Below are positions 23,555-36,144 of a stretch of DNA of 64,000 nt, one piece after another. The DNA comes from Kappaphycus alvarezii (taxonomy: Eukaryota; Rhodophyta; Florideophyceae; Gigartinales; Solieriaceae): the NCBI GenBank assembly GCA_002205965.3, contig NADL03000509.1, positions 49,942 through 113,941 of the forward strand. Direction: 5' to 3'. Both the position numbers and the translations under genes were made by a program. The first letter of the stretch is position 1; the number at the start of each line of letters is the position of its first letter. A model generated the notes under the pieces. That model was not told where the DNA came from, made no database searches, and saw only the letters and a program-made list of their open reading frames with translations.

Positions 23555-26500
23555 AACGGCCCAATAGACACTAGGTGCCATACCAATGCCCGACACCCAT
23601 CGCCAGGAGTGTAATTGACGTGATTATTGTATAGCTTTTTTCATAGTCACTCTTGGTATCACCCAAAAAGTTGGCGTGTACTGACATCCATTAATGCTGG
23701 CGTGTCTTAAAATAAAACATAAACCTATGAATTTTGCCAAAATCATCCAAATTAAAAAAAATCTTGCAAATTCAGATACTTTACTGTACAGTACTCAATG
23801 GTGGTCCCTTATCATGACATATTTTAGAGTGGGTACAGGCTTAGTGTCCGTCACAACGAAAACTACTTCACCCATTGAGTAGAAAATGTTGAGTGTTCGC
23901 CGAGCCTCTAAGCTAGCCAAGGAGGGGGCATAAGTCAGAGCGGCAGACGCGTTAAGCTCCGTAGGGGTCCTCCTTCCGACGCCTGACGCCCTCCAGGCAC
24001 TCCTCGATAAGGAGAAAAAGCTTTGGTGCTTTACTACTTTGAAAGCAGTGGCGTTCATTAACCGAAAGGGGTGTACCAAAGCATGGAGAGCGGACTAGGG
24101 GAGCACTGTTACAGGAATGGCGTATTACGCCAGCCGCGATACACGGCCCATTGGAAGAAAAGGCTGCTAAAAGCTTTTTTGAAATCAGAGAAAGAGAATT
24201 CATGAAACATTTGGTGCGAAATCGTAAAAAAATAATGTAGAAGCGGGTTAGCAGCATTGAGTGTCTCCTTTAGAGATACGGATGTTTTCGCTAAAGAAAA
24301 ATTTGAAGTTAATAAATACATTTAGAGGCTGGAGCTCGGGACTATAGGTTTGAGTGAACATAAAAGACAAAAGAAAAGGGGTAATATGATACCTGATAAA
24401 GAAGGGTAAAAAAGGGTAGGTAGGGCGGATGCAGGTGGCTGTAGCCAAAATTTCCGTTGGAAAGGAGTTGCAGAAGCGGGAATTTTCACTCAAGATCAGA
24501 GCCACCACAACAAATGGATTTTATCGTGAGGCTCTAGTGGAAAGATAGGTATATATACTTTTGGCGAGACGAGAATATCTATGATGGTTTGGTGAGCTAA
24601 TTACATGTCAAAAAAGTTATAAATATCAAAGCAAGAGATGATAAATGCTGAAATTTGGCCGAAAAAGTCGCTGTCACCAATGAAAATATTAATTTCAAGT
24701 TGGAATCCGAGTGACCCGGGCTGAACGCCCTCGAGTCGACCCGTGTAATCATAAAGTACCAAAATGTATGGTGATTGAAAGTTGATAGAGATGCACGTAC
24801 TGATCAGATAGCAGTAGACTGACTTGCCAAGATCAAAAAAACACATATACCGGTGGCAGAATTGTACAAGTTCCAATTGAACTGCAAAATAAGGATTTAA
24901 AAGAAGAAAAAGATACGGGACGCAAGTTTTAGAGCGCTCATATGAAACAAGTGAGATCGAAGCAATTATGAAAATGCGTTACTGTAACCTCCAAGACTTT
25001 GAAAATAAAAAGAAATTTCCTTGATATTATTTGCATCGAAATACGGTTTTAGAAGGGGCTGAGAAGTAATTTGATGGGAAATTGATATATTTATCATGAT
25101 AATGCCGTTTGCGAAAATTGGAGGACAGGGGGATTATCCAGCTAACATATTTCGGAGGATGTGACACTCCTTTGAAAGATTTATGAACCAATATATCCGT
25201 ATGATAAACATTTTCATGTTTTAAGCAGCAAAAGGTTCTGTTGGCGGACAACTCAGCATGGAAACGATTTGGTAACACATAAATTTACCAAAATATTATA
25301 ATTATTCTAGAAAAGATACAGATTTTACTTTATAACAAACTTGTACAGGTATTGGTAGTATTCGGGAAAATAAAATATAATATAGAGAAAAGCGCAAGTG
25401 TTTTACATTCAAAACCGAAGTCTATGTATTGCCTAATGGGTTTTTTATATGATTTAATTAATACTAACCCGGTTTTACTTCAAATTTGTCTATATATTCA
25501 AGAAAATGGGTATTTTATGCTGAACAATTGAGAAAATCAGACCCTGAGGATTTGAGAGAGTTCTCGGAGGAGCACTCGCATTATTGGATCTTATTTGCTG
25601 ACAATAGGTGTCAATAATCATATGAATTTAACAGTACTATAATTCCTAAGTAGAAAAACAGAATGGTTGTTCATCAAGGACCGATTAAAATCACAAGGAC
25701 TGTGATTCGTCGGATTGAGTGCTGGTTGAAAATTACTTTGGGAAAATCTGCGGGCTGTGAGCGGTAATACCAAAGAGCAGGAGATTGATTGAGTCTGAGA
25801 AGGATAACTATTTCTCGATATTCGTAGCACTCCAGATCTGTACGTCCGCCTGCATCCTTTGGAAAGCGATGACCTGGACACATTATTTCGTCCTCGCAAA
25901 AAGGGGTGTCTATTGCTGATAATTTAAGGAGATCACAGATGAACATTTGAAAAAGAGGCTGGCGAGGATGGATATACATTTACGCGTAACCTCGATTTTA
26001 CACAAAGGGATTAGCAACGCATGAGATGCTATCGCCGCTCACGTACAGTAACACGCAGTAATATCCATATAGTTTTTTTAGAAATGTCTTATTTTTAGGA
26101 AAATTTTCCGCCTTAGCAATCTGGCTTATTGTTTCCGTTACTATGATTACTTTGATCATTTATTTTCATAAATTTTGTATGCAGTGTTGTCCAATAGCCT
26201 TAGTTTCATGGGAGATCATTTCCAAGGCAGCTGAGTAATTCTGAATTGTTGAATATTTCGCGAGAAATCCACTAACTGGCTATAAGATCTATTGTGATTT
26301 AAACATGTAATTTTTCCCGCGACGTGCTAGAACATCTCTTCTGGTTCTGAATAAATTCGTAGATTTTTCAGTTTTGAAGGCGAAATTGAAGATTACCTTG
26401 AAAGTTGCTGTTGACGCAGCTGCTGAATCTATAAACAGCAGTTGAAATGAATACTAGTCTGAGCCTGGAAAATGAGGAGTGATTTTAGAAATAATGTAAA

Positions 26501-27510
26501 ATATTAAACAAAAAATGAAAAAAGATTCCGAAACTCCGGCGCTGTTTCACCCAGCATCAACACCGAACAAAAATATTTTCAAGAAAAAATGCACTCCTCT
26601 AATACCATCTATCCAACCCTAAAATCATCAATCGCCTTTTATGTCCTAGTCTATCATCTTTCCCCGCAAACTAGCATCAAAATGCCCAGAATTGAATCTA
26701 AATAACAAGGTAGCTCGTTTCAAAAATGACGCGGAATTCTTACATCTCCGTTCCAATAGCCAAAGATACGGCAATAGGTGAAGCATATTAACGTGAAATA
26801 GATAAAAATCTTCGGAGATAATGGGTAGGAAGCGAGGTAAGTTTTAGAAGAACATAAATTATTCTCTTAATCTACCTTGTATGGTTCTTTCCTGTAGGGA
26901 TTAAAGAGCTTTTGTGCACCTGAAAAAGGAGACAAAAATAAAAGAGCGGATAAAAGACTACTTTTGGGTTGATTTTATGCAAAAAAGCAAACAATGACAC
27001 CGAACATTTTGCGTCTAGCGCGCAATTTTCTGAAAATGTAGTTCCAATTTACTAGCGCATCTTCAATTTGGGCTCGTAGCTCTTAATATTGTAGCAGGTA
27101 ACGCAGTGTTAAGTCTGAGACTACAGATAATTAGAAGACGTCTAACATATGACGAGAATTGGAATCGAAACTCCGGGAAGATATCTGCAAAATTCTTAAT
27201 GGCTGACTTCGATTTGTATAAAGAAGAGCTTCTAAACTGTTATAAAAAAGCAGGCGAGAACTCTGAAGAATATCAGCACCTTGCGCAGGTACTTTTTCCA
27301 AGTTTCGTTTTGGCGCTTGTTATGTGGCTCATGGTGGCCGGTGCCCTGTGGCTACAAATTTGGGATACGAGAGCCATGTACAGTACTGTGCACTGCACAA
27401 AACTAAAGTAGAGGCGCCTGAAAACAGGCAAATAGGGGGGTCTAAGGGCTACTTTTTATATTTTGCTAGGAATTTAGTACCAATCTGTGCGTTTTAGAAA
27501 ATTGCGAATC

Positions 27511-27520
27511 TATATATAAA
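27511..27520 (+). promoter_or_regulatory. TATA box of the stem-loop locus
   Basis: TATATATAAA lies about 30 bases before the CA-rich leader, the usual distance to a Pol II start. Confidence 0.5.
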
Positions 27521-27670
27521 GGCTGGTCGACTAGGGTGTAAGCCTCGACCAACAAAAAACAACCACATCCAAGCACCACCATCCCCAAACCCAAAACACC
27601 AACACCATCACCCCAACATCACAAACACCACGTTGCCTTGTCCTGTCTTCTGTCCTCAAAGCAGTGTCGT

Positions 27671-27812
27671 CCTTGTCCCCTTGGACTTACGGTGTGCATA
27701 CCGAAGTTCAAAGGGGCAATACCCATTATACTGCAGGTTTCCCTTGTCTCTTTGGACTTTTGGTGCTTAGCTCGAAGTTCAAGGGGGCAATACACTCAGT
27801 GACTGCAAGAAG
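27671..27812 (+). repeat. Two tandem 71-base stem-loop units
   Basis: Unit 1 is 27671-27741 and unit 2 is 27742-27812. Unit 1 folds over 27677-27716 with a stem of about 16 pairs, two single-base bulges and a small loop. The stem bases that differ in unit 2 are mostly C-to-T changes that turn G-C into G-U pairs, so pairing is largely kept. Confidence 0.75.
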
Positions 27813-27956
27813 TTAAACCCTGAGCTAAAAGGGAAAAGAACAAGAAAAAAAACAAAAACAAAAAACAAAACCAAAAAAACCAAAAAACAAAAACAAAACA
27901 AAACAAAAACAAAGAAAAAAAGTAAACAAGAAAGAAAAAAAGAAAATATAAAACTA

Positions 27957-30900
27957 GAAGCCTTCGAATAGAGGAGCGAAAAAAACAGAACCCCTTCCAG
28001 TGCTTAACAGAAAAGAAAAAGCATTATTAGCGCTTTAGATTTTATGATGCGGCTCTCAAAGCTTTCCTTTTACAGGGATTTGGCAGTATTGAAACATGAA
28101 AATAATAGTGATCGCCTCTATTAAAGTTTAAAGTTTTTACGTGGTCTGGACTCAATCTTTAAGTTGGGCAATGGATTACTGGGCCACCAGAGACAAAGCT
28201 TAGAGAATGGTGTCTGCAAGGTCCACTTTTCTCATTGAAATATTTCCAAATGAGCACAGATTTCGGTTCTATTCAATTAATATTCTTAAAAATTCCTCTT
28301 CTGTTCGAGAGCTGTCCTATTTCATCAGTTTTGAAGCCTTTTTGGATGTTTTTTAGACAAATCAATACAATATACAAAAAAGGGCATAACAAAAGGTATT
28401 GGAAAGTACAGGTGGCATTATGAAAGAACATTGAATGCACATTGTGTATGTTTCCCTGTAATTTTAGTCTCACGACATCAAGTTCGCTAATCGTTAAAGG
28501 GAAATGTTATCATCACAGCTACTGCTTTTTTTTGTTTTGCAAAATTAGTTAGTGAAACTTAATAAAAATGGGTCTTTCGCGTGAGCGGAACCGGACCAGG
28601 GGTACATGATCAGTATTTTCGAAGTTATTTACAATAAGGAGATTCAAAATGCGCGGAATGCAGACGAGGAAAATGAATTTCATGTCCAAAGTCAAAATGA
28701 TTCGAGAAAAGATGATGTAGAGCGCAATGTGCTCTTGCATTGATTCACGCTCTCTTATTCAAAGTTAATTTTTTAGCCACACCTTTTGGCGTTATTCAGG
28801 CTTGTAAGAGCTGATATCTGTTACTTTAAGTACAAAAAAGGCTCTGAAGCGCTTCTAACAGAAGAAATAACTTGAATGAAAACTGATTGTAGTGATTATG
28901 GAGGTGAAAAGAGATACGGCGTTAGTAAGGTCCTCTAATGCGTATATGCAAAAATATTTGGATGCTCTACCGTTATAATAAAGTTTAAATTTCGGAGCAT
29001 ACTCGTAACTGTATTTGTTTCTTAGGATTGCTTCTGGTAAGCAACGATCATATATATCGCATGGAACGCCACTTTATATCATTACTGCCATCTTAAACTT
29101 CTTCAACCTCTCTATCTTTTGTTCTTTCTTTCTAATCAATACCGTGCCCATAATCGTCGCTCTCACCTGCAAAAGAACAATTAAAATCATCTCCTTTCTT
29201 TAATGTGGCCAATATACTCTCCAAAAATCTCTTGTATGATGGTATTCAGAATCCTAAGGCACAATGCGTCAAGAACGGAACGAATAGTAAATCATGATTT
29301 CAATTCTATCTAAAATCCACCGTTCCTTTTAAACTAGCTTAGATTTGTTTTCAATTGCCCTTTTAATGTGCTTAGAAACATATCGCAAATTTTCATTCAA
29401 ATTTAGAATAAAGATTACAAAGCTATTTTCATCTTCATGTCACAGAACAGAATATCGATATAAATCTGAATATTGGAGTTGATAGCCCAAAATCGACTAT
29501 GTTTGCCGAATCTCACACTCGGCATCCCCAGAAATCCGACAGCATCATTGCAAGAGTACAAAGAACTAGTCATCAAGATGATTTGTTAGCCTTTGGCGGG
29601 AAGTTAGAGAGAATTTTGGACGAAAAGCCTGGAATTGCTGCAACCTCCAGGAATTTTGATGGGTTTAGGTAGTTCATTCTACCCTTATGACCCCTCTTCC
29701 CGGCCTGCTTTTCATAAACGTACACGAATAGGAAATTAAGACCCTCATACGAGACCTTTATCATTTTAACCGGCATAGTGATCACTTAGCTCCGTATTTA
29801 TACATATCATATAAATGTGCGGATCTCTCGTTAGACTATACCAAGTGATACTCGAGTTATCAGCCCCCTGTTGCATTCTCTCAATGCTCTCTGGGACTAC
29901 AAATATCTAAAACAACTATAAAATTTAATGGAGGCCTTTCTAGACTAATGAAATCAAGTTCAGTTAAGTGTCGCTGACTCTTGCGGTGAACAGTTTCTTT
30001 ATTTTTTCTTCCGTTTAGTTTCTACAGTTCCTTTTGAGTTAGAGATAGCGGCCGAGGAAAGTGTAATGTTCTAGAGTGCTGTGCGAGTTTTTCCTTCCCA
30101 TCGTTGATAAAGCTCCAAAGCAGTGGCACTTTTGCTCGGGTTTATGGTTCGGCGTGATTAGAATCTAAAATACGTTTAAGTGGCAATTGTCGCCGTATGG
30201 ATCCATATTTCAGAAAGAAATTTCGTTAACTTCGGCAGATTTCGTGATTAAAGAGCTCTGAAAATGAAATAAAGCTTGCTGGTGCAAGACATGATGAGGA
30301 AGAGATGTAAAGTAAGGCATTTGTGTTGGTTTAATTCCACCAGGACGAACTCTAATTTAGTGTGGTTATTTAGAGCAGGCAATCGAGATGCAGTTAAGAG
30401 CCTTTCAAATGTCCCTTATGAATTAGATGAGTTAGCCAATGGAAGCGCCATTTTCATTTCGACCACTTCAGGCAGTTTTTCAGAATCTGTTACACTGTAT
30501 ACCCCCGAAACTATTGGAGATGTTAGGGATAAAGTTTCGTAGAAAAGAGCATTATAATTATGATACAGACACGCTGTATTTGATAGAGAACAAAATTGTA
30601 TTTACGTACAAAAAATGTCTTCGCGGAGCCTTCAATTGCGGAATGTGATTTAGGTTTAGAGTTATTGGCCATTTTAGTCTTTTTTGCAGTTTTTTCGGCA
30701 AACTAGGTGCTAATGAGGATGTGAATTGATTTCAAGGTAGATGTGCGATGATGTAAGATGAAGAGTATTTTGGAGGCTAAATAGAGCGTTTTTTAATGGT
30801 AGAATGGTACAAGAAGAGGATTCAATAGTAAAACCTATCCAGCGCGAGAAAATTTGTGCTCTGAGTGTACGGATGGCTGGTTCTTTGACACAAGAAGAAT

Positions 30901-33399
30901 ATATATTGTCGAAAGGAAGTAAAGATGATGATCCTTGGTTGCATTTCTCGAATTTATACAGAATAAGAGCAAAACGGATTGAAATTTAAGGTAAACGGGA
31001 AAATGTAGCAATTTTTTACATTAAAATTTGACAGATATCTGGATATATAGATCCCTTGAGAGATATATCTCTGCAAATTGATGTATGAAGTACAGAGGGT
31101 AATGATCAATGAAATGGCGAAATTAAAACGCTGTTAGAAATGATTAAGATCCATTTTAGGATTTCAATTCTGAGTAATACATTGTGCAGGAATTTGTTGA
31201 AGAATTCTGGAAGGTAAGGGTTCAAGGAGACATGCTTAAGTAGCTTTGACGTCAATGACTTTATCAGATATTAATGAAGTATTTAATTTATCAACGGTAC
31301 GGCGAAAGTACAAAATATAATTACATTTTATTAATATTAGTAATAAAAATGTTTCATCTTTCTGCATTTTTTGCAAATAATTGGAAAAATTAATGTTTGA
31401 AGTAAGCAACTTCACTGCCAGATCAGAAAAATGGAGGAAAGTTTTTCTGACTTTTTTTGAACCGGGGTATCAAAGATACTTAAAAGAATAAGATTAAACC
31501 TTTTACTTATTTTAGCGATAGGTGGTTATCTATATCTAACTATTCAAAGCTATAAAAGATGATAAAAGAGCTTCCTGGGGTTCGAGAGGAGCTAAAGAAG
31601 GTAGGAGAGGACGGAGTTGTTGAATCATCGAAACGAGAGACCCTTCTCAATTGTATTTTCTTTTCTATTTGCTTCACAATCACTTTTTTTCATCTTAAAG
31701 ACCGTATCATAGCATATATGTATGACACAACTACTATCAATACTTCAAAATACTCAAAAACGTCTCTGCACCTTTGTTTCTGATAGAGCAGCACAATAGA
31801 GTCAAGTCAATGTGACTGACCCGATGTGCACACCTCTTACTCTCAATTTTTACACCCCTTGACCTTTCAAAAAATTACCCTTCTTCACCTAATCCTGATT
31901 GCCAATCAATAAAATCCACAATTCTGCTGTTTACTGGGACTCATTATAATGTATACATCGCTACTTGACAGACTGCATCCAGTATGATACCCTTCAATAA
32001 TTTAGAGATGTACAGTACATCAGACTTGATTTGTCCATTTGACTTCCATATACATATCTAAAGTGGCACCAAATCCTCTTTCCATCCCATCTTTACCTAC
32101 TATGTACTCCGTTTACCTCCAAACCCGAACGGATTTCCGTTCTCAATTTCTTATCCCCTGTTGGGGCATTACCAAGCCCCAATTTTTCAAGCCCCAATCC
32201 ATCAAATCATATTTTGTTCTCCATAGCTTCCTTCTTTCACTTCTTCAAATTAAGTTTCGACAAAGCGAAACTTTCTCGAATATGCTCAATTTTTTTTGGA
32301 ATTGTTGAGTCTGTTTTGAATCTTTTTCGGCTCTCAGATTGTTGCAAAAGTCCACACTTTCTTGATGAATTATCTCTATTGAGGTTGCACTATTTACGCT
32401 TCAGCTCATATTTCATACCATTCGCCTTCTGTTTACATCAATATCAACATTAACGTTGTGATATAGCCATACAAATCCCAAATAAACCCTTGCATACGAT
32501 CCAGCTTCATATTTTTGTAACGCAAAATGCAGCTTAAATATGAGGCTTGCACTTGAGGGCTGTTTGAAGTTGACGTCGACATCACTCTCTCTGTATTTAA
32601 TTAGAATATTTAATAGAGTAGAATGAGGGTTTTTTTAGAGTAAAACAGAGAACATATAGAAATTGGTGTCGGATTTGAAGGTAAGTTTATTTCTTAGTCT
32701 TCTAAGAGCAAAATCGTTAACGCTAACGGTAACTGAATGTGTTTATCCATTAATGGATAGAAAGGCATTTCTCAGGAACTATGAAGCTTAATCTCCGATG
32801 TATATATCAAGTGTTCCATCGGCAAGTTACAAACGGATCCGAAGTATCATGTAACAAGAATCCGTGGGTACTCCTGCAAGTGTTTCCACTCGGAATAACC
32901 AAGTGGCATCGACAAAACAGGAATAGTCAAAGGCCGTTCCGGACACCCAGTCTAAAAAATTACTGTTAGAGCGATTTTCTCAACAGGGAAGGGTAATAAA
33001 GGCATCACTTCTACCCGAGGTTTCGTTTTCTCAATCTCTGACAAATTCAGAAGATATGAAAGCCCACAGGGACTATGTAACTCTGAAAAAGCATCCCTCT
33101 TCAGAAGGGGAACGGCTAACAGCACTACCTGCTTAACAGAAGTTCCATGGGGAGGTAACCATCAGCACTAAAGAAAGGCGATAATTAATAAGACAACAAT
33201 CAAAATTTTGGTCTTGAGAAGACCTTGGGTAAGGTATAACAACCCAATGTATCCTAATAGGATATTAGTGCTTGTAAAGCGCAACTAGAAAGGCTACGCA
33301 GACATTGGAATGACAATTGAGCTTATTAGGAGAGTACAGTACCGGCAGTACTAGAAACGGGCACAGGACCCAAATCCTTAAGAAGATCGGAAATTACAA
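27957..33399. other. AT-rich region with no recognised gene
   Basis: No family is recognised on either strand. Open frames are short and of AT-rich chance composition. The frame at 30276-30542 (88 codons) and that at 30804-30989 have a more protein-like composition but no motif. The stretch 31800-32500 is T-rich. About 32640-33400 may be the decayed 5' part of the gypsy fragment that follows, but I cannot show it. Confidence 0.3.
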
Positions 33400-34945
33400 T
33401 TTAAATATAACACAAAATTGAGTCACGGCCTCGACCAGATATCTGTGATGCAAAGAAGAACCCATTTTCAATGGGAGGAACACTCAAGTTGCCTTTTTAG
33501 GCTAGAAAAACTCTTAGTCGTCGTCAACTTAATTGTATGCGAAAAATTGACAGTGCCAGTAGTATTAGGTGCAGATTACTGTGACCGCTTCCTCGAAGCA
33601 ATAAGTCCTCCCCAAAGCAAGAGTAATTAGCAGGTGGGTCCAATTTCTCCATTTACCGCAAGTTTTTGCAAAGGTCAGGTGTTTCTTTCGAAGTTCCAGA
33701 GGAACAAAAGTCAGGAACGTAAAAGCATGTGAAAGAAGGTGCTGTGCGCTCGTAATATTAACATCTCCCGGGATCGCAATCGTTCGTACAAGTAAACTCG
33801 GAGAGGTTTGGTTCATTAGTGGCGCAATAAATATCGAAGCTCTATGAGAAGTAAGGACTGGCAGCAGCCAAAGTTGTCGTCGAAGTGAAAAAGGATCGAA
33901 CTCAAAGGTTATTAGTTACCAACAGAGGCCGCTGTACTTAAAATAATAGTGAGAACCAAGTAGTCGCTACCACTTTACCTTATCCGACAGCAGTCGTCAG
34001 AAGTCCAATCTTGTTAGCAGAAGTACTCTTTATCATCGAGGAGAGAAAACAAAACTCTGAAGCGTCACATCAACAAACAGATTACCACCGGTCACCAGAA
34101 GAAGAAAAAAATAGCAACTGGATAATAACAAACAAGAGCCAATACCGCTGATAGTTGATTAAATTGACTTAAGTCATGTACAAGAGGCTCTAAGCTGGCG
34201 CCTTCGGAATCTGCTTCGTAAGCATTCAGCAATATGGGATGGATTCCTTGGGGAAATACATACTAAGGAACAAAGAATTTAATATGTGTCAGGAACTCGA
34301 CCAATCGCACGAACGGTACGCAGAGCAGGGCCGAATGTCGTAGAAATTGAATAAATTGAATTTTAAAAGATGCCTAAGGCAGGGCTCATCGAACCCACAC
34401 AGTCGATGTGGGCATCTCCCATATTGTTGGTACCAAAATCCGGCGTTTCAATGAGGTTATGTATCTACTATAGAAAATTTAAAGCTTTCATGGTGAAGGA
34501 TATTTACCTGATGCCAAGGATGGATTAAGACATATATTCCTTTGGAATAGCAGAATTTTTTTCAGCACTAGACTGCAACAGAGGTTGTTGACAAGTAGCA
34601 TTGGCACTAGAGAATAGGGAAAAGAAAGAATTTCCCTGTCACAAACACTACGAGGAAAAATAAGGTCATAATTATAAAAACTTAATTTCTAAAATTATGA
34701 TTTTATACTTTTCCAAGCTATGTTTTAGAACTTTGATGTGTAATAAGCCATCCTTTCGGGCGATTATTGATAATCATCACAAAAAGCCATACTTTATGGC
34801 TGTAGGAAAGTAAACATTTGTACTTATCAAAGATATGATTGTAGTCTAACTCATCACGTACCTAATTGACGAGGAAAAACTATACAGCATAACTCCCGAA
34901 AACTATGTAGTAGAACTTTTGCACATTACTTACTTAATCATTGAG
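33400..34945 (+). mobile_element. Ty3/gypsy fragment E1 (old fossil)
   Basis: This is a strongly decayed gypsy pol region, plus strand. A retropepsin tail is seen at about 33540-33600 (VPVVLGADYCDRFLEA). Reverse transcriptase blocks follow from about 34370. They include GLIEPTQSMWASPILLVPK with YYRKFKAFMVKDIYLMPRMD, FSALDCNRG, and later YLIDEEKLYSITPE at about 34860. No LTR is seen. It carries many breaks (well over ten). It is cut off at about 34945, where DNA with LINE fragment 3 begins. Confidence 0.65.
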
Positions 34946-35089
34946 CCATAACCCACTCCGGCAAAAACACTGCCGAGTCCTCACTCACTCCCGCAACACA
35001 CCAGCCGGAGCGGGAATTCATATAGAAGCTTAAAAAACAGGAAACTACAGTGAAATATGGGCTAAGATACGAGCACCGGTCTTCCCCAT

Positions 35090-35749
35090 AGGCTTTGAGA
35101 CGCATGATGCAATCGGTACACCCACTCGATGCCCTTGTAAAAATTGCATTTTTTTTCTCAATAAGCCGCGGCACCCCTCCCTGTGACCAATACCAGCGCC
35201 TAGCTACCACCCTCAATTCCCTCGTTCTCCAGCTCACGGGCGACGCCGTTTCTCGCCGTGCCCTGTCCCTCTCATCACCTGACGCTTGAGTGGCTCGAAT
35301 TGTCTCAATAATCACACAATAAAGGATTCATATATCCCTTAATCATTGAGAGGAAAGTTGGATTGGGTTTTTACTCGAGTAAAGCACGTGGGTGCCCCAA
35401 CCAACTTTCTCCTCAAGATCTTGAGAATGTCACCTCCGTGGCCCCGTTGGCCCTTTCATTCAACCCCTTCACAAGCTTGAATGCTGCTCAGTCGGATAAG
35501 CTCCAAAATTATCAAGGGTTTATAGCGGGATTAACCGGTCGGAGCAGGCTCATACCTGTTCTAATATCCACGCTCGGAGGGTGGCTCACTTGCGCGTTCT
35601 CACTTATCACGAAAGTGGCAAGATCGGTCGCTAGCCGAGCCTCGGACCCATACTCCAAGGTGATGGCCATACTCTTACAGCGCCATGTCGCGTTGATGGT
35701 TACGTGCAACAACGTTTCCTTATTTAGCGGGCTACCACCTACATTATAA
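35090..35749 (+). mobile_element. LINE fragment 3, diverged 3' part
   Basis: This is the 3' end of a restriction-endonuclease-type LINE, plus strand. The clearest block is FTSLNAAQSDKLQNYQGF followed by IPVLISTLGGWLTCAFSL (about 35455-35610). It matches SSLNAARNAKQRRCQSF and VPVPISTLGGWHPDA in the 61-kb copy. The following RSVASRA and ILLQRHVALMV match NVAVRALE and FLMQRHAAAAV. Upstream, RCPCKNC at about 35120 may be the remnant of the Cys/His cluster. The stretch 35363-35749 is still one open frame of 128 codons, unusual for such a diverged copy. It belongs to a different subfamily from the copies at the two window ends. Confidence 0.7.
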
Positions 35750-36109
35750 TGACTGTGAATTATTGAAGTACCATGTACTCTCGATACTGAAACCCTGTTT
35801 GACTCTGTGTTTACGGGAATCCATTCTTTTATTGCACTCATAGTAAACCAACCCTGTTTGCCTCCCCTCTTGAGAATCAAGTAACATCACCCAATCCTTC
35901 AAAACCACACGAGGCCGACTATGGGAAGTATCGTCGGAACGGATTTCTTCGATGTTACATTCGTGAATTCGCAAGCTTCTTCAAACAGAGGATTTAGCTG
36001 CTTCAATTTATTAACATCCCTGAATGCAGGTACTCTACCCTAGACAGCAGCAGAAATTTCATTACATGGGTGCGAATGGCAGTTCTATCTATCATGCAAA
36101 TGTTTGAAA
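35750..36109. other. Spacer after LINE fragment 3
   Basis: No gene is recognised. It probably includes the 3' untranslated part of LINE fragment 3, but the C-rich terminus seen in the other copies is not found here. Confidence 0.3.
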
Positions 36110-36144
36110 TAAAAGTGGGATGAGTCCTTCTCATCCCACTTTTA
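36110..36144. repeat. Perfect 15-bp hairpin
   Basis: TAAAAGTGGGATGAG (36110-36124), loop TCCTT, then the exact reverse complement at 36130-36144. No coding frame or element end is evident beside it. A terminator, small-RNA precursor or end-to-end remnant of a foldback element are all possible. Confidence 0.9.

Larger units (their letters stand above)
21392..27510. other. AT-richer region with no recognised gene
   Basis: I see no protein family here on either strand. The longest open frames, for example 22656-22979 plus and 21941-22198 plus, are about 85-107 codons without motifs. The stretch 21840-22980 is richer in GC and has partly open plus frames, so it could be an old, unrecognisable coding relic. 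From about 23000 onward the DNA is AT-rich and looks non-coding. Two palindromes at 23174 and 23539 are listed separately. Confidence 0.35.
27511..27956 (+). ncRNA. Candidate structured non-coding RNA locus with tandem stem-loops
   Basis: An isolated locus has transcript-like layout and no protein frame. A TATA box (TATATATAAA, 27511-27520) is followed by a 7-base inverted repeat (TGGTCGA 27524-27530, TCGACCA 27545-27551). Next comes a C/A-only-like leader (about 27551-27630). Two tandem units of about 71 bases follow at 27671-27741 and 27742-27812. Both units contain CTTGTC, TTGGACTT, CGAAGTTCAA and GGGGCAATAC. In unit 1, CCCCTT-GGACTT-CGGT pairs with ACCG-AAGTTC-AAGGGG. Unit 2 keeps the lower and middle stem mostly through G-U changes. 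The locus ends in an A-rich tract (about 27832-27956). It could be a Pol II non-coding RNA, a retroposed RNA copy or a short non-autonomous element. I recognise no known family. Confidence 0.5.
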
